From contig NC_087076.1 of NCBI RefSeq assembly GCF_026151205.1, positions 16,018,419 to 16,082,418 of the forward strand: DNA of 64,000 nt. Direction: 5' to 3'. A model generated the notes under the pieces. It saw nothing but the letters and a program-made list of their open reading frames with translations. It was not told the DNA's origin and ran no database searches. Both the position numbers and the translations under genes were made by a program. Source of the DNA: Bolinopsis microptera (lineage: Eukaryota; Ctenophora; Tentaculata; Lobata; Bolinopsidae). Positions 15,201 to 27,200 of the stretch are shown here, one piece after another. The number at the start of each line of letters is the position of its first letter. Within the stretch, counting starts at the first letter, position 1.

Positions 15201-18200
15201 CCCCTGTTACTTGGATAGGACCTGATAACAACGAAATATCAGGAACTGACATCAACAACTATGTCATTGATCAAGGCACTTATATATTTGGAAGCAAGGC
15301 GTCAACTTTGACTATCAAGACAGCCAAGTTCGCTTCTCTATCTTCAGGAGATGTGTTCAAATGTAAACTGAAGTCTTCTTTCTATCCAAATGACTCTCCA
15401 GATGTTGTGAAAGAAATGGTTCTCACTCTGCTTACTCTTGGTATAGTTATTCAATATACAGATTATTAAGGAGCTTTTAATATTAAATGTAATGATGCCA
15501 TGAAAATACGCCAAGTGTGATTGTTCAGAAGCAATAACAAAAACATTTTGAACCTTTTGGGTTCTTGTTCTTGTACATTTACATTCGAAACTCAAAGAGC
15601 TTTGAAACCGTTATTTTTCATTTAGCTTATTGGCTTAGTGTTATGTTATAGAATCATATTGTTCTGCTTCATTCTTTTAACATTAATTGATAAAGAGAAA
15701 ATCGTTAATTAGTTAATACTAATGACTAAATACACAATATAATAATATCATCATCAACAGATATTGAACCAACAAACAAAGAGGTGGAAAGCGGAACAGA
15801 TGCTACAGTTTCATGTGTTATTTCTGGTATCAACCAACAACTTGATACAGTTGTCTGGAGAAAGGATGGAGCCGATGTAACAACTTTGTCAGGAAGCAAC
15901 TATGTTGTCTCTGCAGGAAGTTACGATTCCACTTCCATCTCGCAGACCACCACACTCACTGTAAAGGCTGCTGCTAATACAGCTGACTCTACCTACACTT
16001 GTCTTATCACTTCCAACGAGTGGCTTGTAACCAATCAGCAGACAAATGTTCTCTTGGACGTATTCGGTATGGATTTACCGTGTACTTTTGTAAATTTTAG
16101 TTTTTACTGTTTATTGTAGCCGATTTAATATTTCAAGGATTTTATTAAAGATCCGGTTTTGAACTACCTTTTAATTTCTTGGTATTTTCAGCTGTTGAAC
16201 TGGTAGACAGAACTGTGGCTTCTGGAATTGACCAATCTCTGACATGCACTATTAGTGGATTGTCACAGGACACCCCTGTTACCTGGATAGATCCTGATAA
16301 CAATGAAATATCCAACACTGACACCAACAACTACGTGATTGACCAGGGAACTTACGTCTTCGAAAGCAAAGCATCGACTCTCGTGATCAAACAGTCTAAA
16401 TTAGAAAATCTGTTCTCACCATCAATCTTCAAGTGTAAACTGAAATCAGCTCGTTATCCAACGTACTCACCTGATGTGGTGAAGGAAATGACTCTAACAC
16501 TGATTGGCCTAAGTATGAATATTACGATATTGTATTCATCTTAATCTATTCTTCTTTTCTATGATAATACAAATTAACTTTTGAATTGAATAATTGAAAA
16601 GATTTTTCATTAATATTATTATAATTGATCATTTCGCTCAGGTATACAACCGGTAAACAAGGAAGTCCTCACTGCAACAGAAGCCACCATCTCTTGTGTC
16701 ATTACTGGAATTACACAAAAACTGGACGCTGTTGCTTGGGGAATAGATGGCACTGATGTTACAACATTCTCCGGAAACAATTATGTTGTATCTGCAGGAA
16801 CTTACGGTTCCAACTCTCAAACTACAACTCTCACCGTGAAAGCAGCTGCTAATACAGCTGACTCAACATATACATGTGTTATTACTTCAAACGAGCATCA
16901 GGAGATAAATAAACCGACTGTCGTGACACTGAATGTATTTTGTAAGTTGTTTTTCTTTATATCGCAATTGCGACATAAGGTTGTGGAATTTCAATATATT
17001 TCTTTTTCTTTCTTCTTTTTTATTCATTTTAATTTCCAAGTCATTGTTGAAGCAATAAAAAGTAATTCAATTCTATTTTCAGCTGTTGTACTTGACGACA
17101 AATCTGTCACTACTGCAACCGACCAAAATTTGGTGTGTACGATCAGTGGATTATCACAGAACTCCCCTGTAAATTGGATTGGACCTGACAACAACGAGAT
17201 ATCAGACTCTGACACCAACAACTATGTCATTGATCAAGGCACTTATATATTTGGAAGCAAAGCGTCAACTTTAACCATCAAGACCGCCAAGTTTGCTTCT
17301 TTATCTTCAGAAGATGTGTTCAAATGTAAACTGAAATCTTCTTTCTATCCAAATGAATCCCCGGAGGTGTTGAAGGAGATGGTTCTCACTCTGCTGACTC
17401 TAGGTAACAAATCATTCCATTGATATGGTACTATGAAAATTGATGTCTTAATTCAAATTCAATATGAATCTCATCTTTAACAAATTAACAAAATGATGTC
17501 ATTGAATCATAACCCCTAGATTTGAAGTTAATTGTTGCCTTGATATATTTTTCGTCAGATATTGAACCTACCAACAAAGAGGTGGAAACTGGAACAGATG
17601 CTACAATTTCATGTGTCATTTCTGGTATCACCCAACAACTTGACACTGTTGTTTGGAGAAAGGATGGAACCGATGTAACATCTTTGTCAGGAAACAGTTA
17701 TGTTGTTTTTGCAGGAACTTATGGTTCCAACTCTCAAACTACAACACTTACTGTAAAGCCTGTTGCTAACAAAGCTGACTCAACCTACACTTGTGCTATC
17801 ACATCCAATGAGTGGCTTGTAACTAATCAGCAGACCAATGTGCTCTTAAATGTATTTGGTAAGGATTTGTCGGTTTACCGATTACTCTTGTAAACGTTCA
17901 TTGTTTAAGATATAGTTGATGTAATGAATTCACATTTTTCTTCTTCGTTACTTTTCAGAACAGTTATCTAACTTAATCGTATTTTCAGCTGTTGACTTTG
18001 TAGACAGAACTGTTGCTACTGGAGTTGACCAATCTCTGACATGCACTATTAGTGGATTGTCGCAGGACACCCCTGTTACCTGGATAGATCCTGACAATAA
18101 CGAAATATCCAATAGTGACACCAATAACTATGCGATTGATCAGGGAACTTTTATATTTGGAAGCAAGGCATCAACACTCACCATCAAGCAATCAAAATTA

Positions 18201-21200
18201 CAGAATCTTCCATCATCATCGATCTTCAAGTGTGAACTAAAATCCACTAGTTATCCAACGTATTCACCAGAAGTGGTGAAGGAAATGACTCTCACACTAA
18301 TCGGCCTAAGTAAGTAATATTGATGATGTCTTTTGTGATAATCAGCTGGTTCTTCTATAATAATTTGTAACTTTTAATCGTATATTAAAATGAAATTTTG
18401 TTTCCCGTTCTTATCAATTATATCGCTCAGGTGTACAACCAGTTAACAAGGAAATCCTTACTGCCACTGATGCAACCATTTCTTGTGTTATTACCGGCAT
18501 CACTCAACAATTAGATGCTGTTGTTTGGAGAAAATCTGGTACCGACGTTACAACATTCTCCGGAAGCAACTATGTTGTATCTGCAGGAACTTATGGTTCC
18601 AACTCTCAAACTACAACAGTCACTGTAAAGGCCGCTGCTAATACAGTGGATTCAACATATACGTGTGCTATCACTTCAAATGAGCATCAAGAAGTCAATA
18701 AAGCGACTGTTGTGACACTGAATGTCTTTTGTAAGTTGTTTTAACCGTGATTACTTCATTAATCTGTTTATATCAATTTAAAAATTTGTTTACTTTTGGT
18801 CTTATTGTAAGCTCTCGGTATCCAAAATAAAAGGAACAATAAGCTTAATAGAATTCGTTCCCCCAGCTGTTGCATTTGACGATAAAGCTATCTCGACTGC
18901 AACCGACCAAAATTTGGTGTGTACGATCAGTGGACTATCACAAAACTCCCCTGTAACTTGGATTGGTCCTGATAACAACGAAATATCAGACTCTGACACC
19001 AACAACTATGTTGTTGATCAAGGCACATATATTTTCGGGAGCAAGGCATCAACTCTGACCATAAAAACAGCCAAGTTTGCTTCTCTATCTTCAGGAGATG
19101 TGTTCAAATGTAAACTGAAATCTTCTTTCTATCCTACTGACTCCCCGGAGGTGGTGAATGAGATGGTTCTAACTCTGCTGACTCTAGGTAACAAATCATT
19201 CCATTAAAATGCCATTTATAATTCATATGCTATATTTATAATTCATATGCTATATTTATTTAATTCATTAATTCCGGTTATATTGTTATTTTAAGCGAAT
19301 ATATATGTGCCATGAATCAGTATCCCTGCAGCTTTCAAGTTAAAATAATGATACAATTCAACAGATATTGAGCCTACCAACAAAGAAGTGGAAAGTGGTA
19401 CAGATGCTACAGTTTCATGTTTCATTTCCGGTATCACCCAACAACTTGACGCTGTTGTTTGGAGAAAGGATGGAACCGATGTAACATCTTTGTCAGGAAG
19501 CAACTATGTTGTATCTGCAGGGACTTACGGTTCCAACTCTCAAACTACAATACTCACTGTAAAGGCTGCTGTTAATACAGCTGACTCAACATACACTTGT
19601 TTCATCGCTTCCAGCGAGTGGCTTGTTACCAACAGGCAGACAAATGTGCTCGTAAATGTGTTCGGTAAGGATTTCTCCGTTTAATACTGTAGATGATTAT
19701 TATTTAATGTTAATGTTGATTCATGGATTCCTCCTTCATTTTTCTATTTCACGGAAACTTACATGATCATATTTTCAGCTGTTGACTTTGTAGACAGAAC
19801 TGTGGCAACTGGAGTTGATCAATCTCTAACATGCACTATTAGTGGATTGTCGCAGGACACCCCTGTTACCTGGATAGATCCTGACAATAACGAAATATCC
19901 AATAGTGACACCAATAACTATGCGATTGATCAGGGAACTTTTATATTTGGAAGCAAAGCCTCAACCCTGACTATCAAGCAATCTAAATTGGAGAATCTGC
20001 CCTCATCATCGATCTTCACGTGTAAACTGAAATCTGCTCTTTATCCAACGTATTCCCCAGAAGTGGTGAAGGAAATGACTCTAACACTCATCGGACTAAG
20101 TATAAATATATTGATACTTAGTTTCTTACAACTGGCTGATATTTCTAAGATAATTTGATGTTCATAAGCAATTTTAAAAAGAAGTTTAATTTGCATTGTG
20201 TTCTAATCAGTTATTCTGCTCAGGTGTACAACCGGTTAACAAGGAAGTCCTCACTGCAACTGATGCAACCATTTCTTGTGTTATTTCTGGAATTACCCAA
20301 CAACTGGATGATGTTGTTTGGAGGAAAGATGGTACCGATGTTACATCTTTGTCAGGAAGCAACTATGTTGTATCTGCAGGGACTTACGGTTCCAACTCTC
20401 AAACTACAACACTTAGTGTTAAAGCTGTTGCTAATACAGCTGACTCTACCTACACTTGCGTCATAACATCTAATGAGCACCAGGAGATCAATAAACCGAC
20501 TTCTGTGAAACTGAATGTCTTCTGTAAGTTTTTTAGATCGTTATTACGTCATACGGCTGCAAAATTCAATTTTATTTCGTTTTTCTTCCTTCTCTCTTTC
20601 GATCATTTTTATGTCCCATTCTTATAATGTTAGAAAGAATAACAAGCTTAATTCATTCGAATTCTTAAGCTGTTGTTATTCAGAAGTGAAGTAATAAGAC
20701 ATCTAATTTGATTCAATTTCTCAGCTATTTTACTTGACGACAAATCTGTTTCAACTGCAACTGAACAAAATTTGGTGTGTACGATCAGTGGATTAGCACA
20801 GAACACCCCTGTTACTTGGATTGGACCTGAAAACAATGAATTATCAGACTCTGACATCAACAACTATGTTATTGATCAAGGCACTTATATCTTTGGAAGC
20901 AAGGCGTCAACATTGACCATCAAGACATCAAAGTTTGCTTCTCTATCTTCTGGAGATGTGTTCAAATGTAAACTCAAGTCTGCCCTCTATCCAAATGATT
21001 CTCCAGATGTTGTGAAAGAAATGGTTCTCACTCTGCTGACTCTAGGTAACAAATCATTGCATTCATACGCTAACATCATACTTGAAATTCGATTTGATTT
21101 TTATAGCTATGACTTAAATCTGTGGCCCTTCCGATTTGGATTTTTAATGGTTCTCTAAAATAATGATTTTCTTCAACAGATATTGAACCTACCAACAAAG

Positions 21201-24200
21201 AAGTGGAAAGCGGAACAGATACTACAGTTTCATGTGTTATTTCTGGTATCACCCGACAACTTGACGCTGTTGTTTGGAGAAAGGATGGAGCCGATGTAAC
21301 ATCTTTGTCAGGAAGCAACTATGTTGTATCTGCAGGAACTTACGGTTCCAACTCTCAAACTACAACACTTACTGTAAAAGCAGCTGTTAATACAGTAGAT
21401 TCAACATACACTTGTTTCATCGCTTCCAGCGAGTGGCTTGTTACCAACAGGCAGACAAATGTGCTCGTAAATGTGTTCGGTAAGGATTTCTCCGTTTACT
21501 ACTGTAGATAATTATTATTTAATGTAAATGTTGATTCATGGATTTCTCTTTCATTTTTCTATTTCGCGGAAACTTACATGATCATATTTTCAGCTGTTGA
21601 CTTTGTAGACAGAACTGTGGCAACTGGAATTGACCAATCTCTGACATGCACTATTAGTGGATTGTCGCAGAACACCCCTGTTACCTGGATAGATCCTGAC
21701 AATAACGAAATATCCAATAGTGACACCAATAACTACGCGATTGATCAGAGAACTTTTATATTTGGGAGCAAAGCCTCAACCCTGACTATCAAACAATCTA
21801 AATTGGAGAATCTGCCCTCATCATCGATCTTCACGTGTAAACTGAAATCTGCTCTTTATCCAACGTATTCCCCAGAAGTGGTAAAGGAAATGACCCTAAC
21901 ACTCATCGGTCTAAGTAAGCATATTTTCATGTAACCTTGTTAGTTGTTATGTTAATTGGCTTTTGTTTCAAAAATAATTTGATTTTTATGAGCAATAAGT
22001 TTCACCTTTTAATCTAATATTTTCTCCAGGTGTACAACCTATAAATAAGGAAGTCCTTACTGCCACTGATGCCACCATCTCTTGTGTTATTACCGGCATC
22101 ACCAAACAATTGGATGCTGTTGTTTGGAGAAAGGATGGAACCGATGTAACGTCTTTGTCTGGAAGCAACTATGTTGTGTCAGCAGGGACATACGGTTCCA
22201 ATTCTCAAACTACAACACTGACTGTAAAAGCTGCTGCTAATACAGTTGATTCAACTTATACATGTGTTATTACTTCAAATGAGAGTCAGGAGAAAAATAA
22301 ACCGACTGTCGTGAAACTAAATGTCTTTGGTAAGTTTTTCAGGTTTTGTTTCATTTTCCTCTTTGTTACAATTTTATTGGTCCCAGACCCTGCAGTCATC
22401 AATGAATAATAAGTTTAATCCAATTCTATTTCCAGCTGTTGCTCTTGACGATGAAGTTGTCACAACTGCAACCGACCAAAATTTGGTGTGCACGATCAGT
22501 GGATTGTCACAGGACACACCTGTTACTTGGATAGATCCTGATAACAACGAGATATCAGACTCTGACACCAACAACTATGTTGTTGATCAAGGCACTTATA
22601 TCTTTGGAAGCAAGGCGTCAACATTAACCATCAAGACAGCCAAGTTTGCTTCTCTATCTTCAGAAGATGTGTTCAAATGTAAACTGAAGTCTTCTTTCTA
22701 TCCAAATGACTCCCCAGATGTTGTGAAAGAAATGGTTCTCACTCTGCTTACTCTAGGTAGATATTTTCAATACATGTGTTTTAGATCGCTTTTTACAGAC
22801 AATCCGTTTCGCTTTTAATTTTATGTTTGATAAATTTGTACCCTTAAAAAATTGTCGAGGAAAAATTGCTCCTTAGTTTTGACGTTCACTCAATAACCGT
22901 AGCTTTTAATCTGAAGTAGAAGAATACCGTGCCAATACTATAAGTATTGACATCTCTTTAATCATAATCTAACAAATATACCACCGTCAGAGATTGAGCC
23001 TACCAACAAAGAAGTGGAGGGTGGAAAAGATACTACAGTTTCGTGTGTTATTTCTGGCATCACCCAACAGCTGGATGCAGTTGTCTGGAGGAAGGATGGT
23101 ACTGATGTTATGACCTTGTCAGGAAGCAACTATGTTGTCTCTGCAGGAACTTACGGTTCCAACTCTCAGACCACCACACTCACTGTAAAGGCTGCTGCTA
23201 ATACAGCTGACTCTACCTACACCTGTGCTATTACATCCAACGAGTGGCTTGTAACCAATCAGCAGACAAATGTTGTCTTGAATATATTCGGTAAGAATTT
23301 GTCGGTTTAATCTTGCAAATGTTTATTGTTCACTGTAGCTTGATTCATCCTTCGCTTACTATATTTTTTTGAAGCTAATTTGAGCTAATTTAACTTCCTC
23401 TCCTCCTCCCCTAATAACTTCACTCCCTACAATTCCATTCTACAAAGGGATGATGTTAAATCTTATCTCGACAGTCTTTCTTCTTCTTTTATTATTTGCT
23501 CCGTAGATAAAGCTTCAAATAATTATGTTTTTGTCTGCAAGAAGTTTTATCTTTTAACCCTTCTCAACGAACTTGGCTACGATCTCACTTCTCTAGAGTG
23601 TCGTGGCAATTCTACTTATCATCCGGTTAACTCTGTAGAGGATGATATTATTCAGGAACATGTGAACTTCATTAAAGATAACTTTAATATTCGTGTTTCT
23701 GAGGACAACCTTTGTCTACCGAGAATCTTTTGGATTCCTAAACTTCACAAGAATCCTTATAAGTCTAGATTTATAGCTGGGGCCAGTAAATGTACCACTA
23801 AGCAGATATCAGTTGTAGTCAACAAAGCTTTAAAAGTTTTAAAAGAATACTTTTCCAAATACTGCAACTCTATCTACAACAATACTGGAATTAACTGCGA
23901 CTGGAGCATTAACAGCTCTAAACAGTTCCTGGAAAGGCTGCCTAGACTAGAGATTTTTAATATGCAGGTATACGACTTTACCACTCTGTATACCAATCTA
24001 GACCTTCAGGTTGTACAGTCACTGCTTTTCGAGCTAATAGATCTCCTCTTTAGTAATACGAATAAATTTATTTGTGTTTCTCTGTATAAGAACAACAATT
24101 TTTTCTCTAAAAAGGAATATAACGGATACTTATGTTTTTCTGCTGATAAACTCAAAACAGCTATTACATTTATTCTGTTTAACACTTTTGTTTGTTTTGG

Positions 24201-27200
24201 GGATCAGATTTTAAGACAAACGAAAGGCATTCCCATGGGAGGGAATTCTAGTAGCCAGTTCGCTGATCTTTCGCTAGGGAAGTGTGAATTCAACTACATG
24301 ACACGCCTAATCAAAGAAAAGAAGTTCGGTCTCGCTAAGCTCCTCTCAAGAAACTGCAGATATGTCGACGACCTCAACACCATGAACTATTTGCATTTCT
24401 CTAACCTAATCAGGTCCATTTATCCACCTGACCTGCTTATGGAGAGGAGTGGTGACGACAATAAGTCCGTAAACTATCTCGACATCAACATCTCGATGAA
24501 TAACTCCGGACACGTCGCCACCAAGCTTTACAACAAACTTGATGACTTCAACTTTCCTGTGGTCATGTACACCTTTCCTAACAGTAATATTTCCTCTTCT
24601 GTTGGTTATAATGTTTTTTACGGTCAGGTCCTTCGTTACTCTTCCATTATCTCTGACCTTGATTCTTTTCTGTGTTCTACCAACACCCTTTATAGGACAC
24701 TTCTTTCAAGATGTTATAATGACAGACTCCTGAAGAGTAAATTCAGAAAGCTTCTGAAAGACCGACCTAGTATTCTGTACAAATACAGTATACTTGATGT
24801 CAGCGACATCCTTGACATCACATTTAACGTGAACAGGTGATCACTGACGAGTGATTGCTAGGGGGTCTTGGCACATTAAACCGGTACAGGTATTAAACCC
24901 CCGAAACCGGTGTGCCAAGTCATCTGCTGATGATGTTCACATAACATTATTTCCTCTCTCCTTTATTCCTTCCGTCTTTTCTTAAACTTACAGTTCAGTT
25001 ACTTTATTTCACCAGGTCTACCTAAGGATCAATTATTCTTTGGTGGGGTTTCACTTCTGGTATTGGCTTCATTCCCGCTCCTTTTCCTTATTCTTTATAC
25101 TTATTTTTTATATAGTTTAATGAGATTGATGAATTCATCGATTTCTCCCTGTGAACAGTCATTTGACGTCAATATATTTTCAGCTGTTGAACTTGTTGAT
25201 AGAACTGTGGCTACTGGAATTGATCAATCTCTGACATGCACTATTAGTGGATTGTCACAGGACACCCCTGTTACTTGGATAGATCCTGACAATAACGAAA
25301 TATCCAATAGTGACACCAACAACTATGTGATTGATCAGGGAACTTTTATATTCGGAAGCAAAGCATCGACTTTAAGCATCAAGAAATCTAAATTACAAAG
25401 TCTGCCCTCATCATCGATCTTCAAGTGTAAACTGAAATCAGCTCGTTATCCAACGTACTCACCTGATGTGGTGAAGGAAATGACTCTTACACTCATCGGC
25501 CTAAGTATGTATTTTGATGCTTGAATTTCTTTTAGCAATTGCTTCTGTCTCGAAAACTATTTGATGTTTATTATTCATTTGACAATGTGTTTCTGCCTTC
25601 ACATTCTAATTACTTATATCGTTCAGGTGTACAACCGGTTAACAAGGAAGTCCTCACTGCAACTGATGCAACTATTTCTTGTGTTATTTCTGGAATTACT
25701 CGACAACTGGATGATGTTGTTTGGAGGAAAGATGGTACTGATGTTACATCTTTGCCAGGAAGCAACTATGTTGTTTCTGCAGGGACTTACGGTTCCAACT
25801 CTCAGACTACAACACTTGGTGTTAAAGCAGCTGCTAATACAGCTGACTCAACTTATACATGTGTCATTACTTCAAATGAGAGTCAGGAGACAAATAAACC
25901 CACTATCGTCACACTGAATGTCTTTTGTAAGTTTGTCATGGTGAAATTACATTAATAATAGAGCAATATGGTTTGATATTATTTCTCCCCTGGCTTACCT
26001 TTTTGTTGCAAATTATTTTCCAGCAGTAACGAAATGATAGAATAGTCTAATTTGATTTCTCAGCTGTTTCACTTGACGATAAAGCTATCACAACTGCAAC
26101 CGATCAAGATCTTATCTGCACGATTAGTGGATTGTCAAAGAGCTCCCCTGTAACTTGGATAGATCCTGATAACAACGAAATATCAGACTCTGACAATAAC
26201 AACTATGTCATTGATCAAGGCACTTATATCTTTGGAAGCAAGGCGTCAACATTAACCATCAAGACAGCCAAGTTTGCTTCTCTATCTTCAGGAGATGTGT
26301 TCAAATGTAAACTCAAGTCTTCGTTCTATCCAAATGACTCCCCAGATGTTGTGAAAGAAATGGTTCTCACTCTGCTAACTCTAGGTTTGTACTTATTCGG
26401 TGTTCTATCATCGTTTTTGACAAACACAGAATCTGATTCGCTCTTATTCTTTACAAATTTGTACCCTTAAACTCTGTTCAAAGAACAATAGCCCCTTAAA
26501 TTTTAAGTTCATTCTGTAAAATTTTTGACGGTGTCAATTATAAATATTTAGATCTCTTTAATCTTAAAATTATTTCATCATCAGATATTGATCCTACCAA
26601 CAAAGAGGTGGAAAGTGGAACAGATACTACAATTTCATGCGTTATTTCTGGTATCACCCGACAATTGGATGCTGTTGTTTGGAGAAAGGATGGAACCGAT
26701 GTAACGTCTTTGTCAGGAAGCAACTATGTTGTTTCTGCAGGGAATTATGGTTCCAACTCTCAAACTACAACGCTTACTGTAAAGGCTGCTGCTAATACAG
26801 CTGACTCTACCTACACCTGTGCTATCACATCTGATGAGTGGCTTGTAACCAATCAGCCGACGAGTGTGGTCTCGAATGTGTTAGGTATGAGTTTTTTCCT
26901 GCACCCTGTCTATTTAAATGACAATTTCTTAAACAGTACAACTTTTACTCAGTTGGTGACATTTTCCCTTTATTGCACTTTCAAAAATTAAGAAAAGTTG
27001 TTAACCGCATGATAATTTCAGATGTTGAATTTGTTGATAGATCGGTGCCAACTGCAGCTGACCAATCTCTGACATGCACTATTAGTGGATTGTCACAGGA
27101 CACCCCTGTTACTTGGATAGATCCTGACAATAACGAAATATCCAATTCCGACACCAACAACTATGTGATTGACCAGGGAACCTATGTTTTCGGAAGCAAA

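Larger units (their letters stand above)
23350..25132 (+). mobile_element. Penelope-like retroelement insertion, 5' truncated
   Basis: A 1783-bp insertion in the intron between B25 and A26. The 7-mer ATTCATC flanks both ends (23343-23349 and 25133-25139), as expected for a target-site duplication. Removing the element restores an intron resembling those at the same place in units 5 and 6. The unit is also longer than its neighbours by about the size of the element. It contains a reverse transcriptase frame, a hairpin after the stop codon and T-rich sequence. No GIY-YIG endonuclease is seen, so this copy is truncated or of a class lacking it. Confidence 0.8.
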
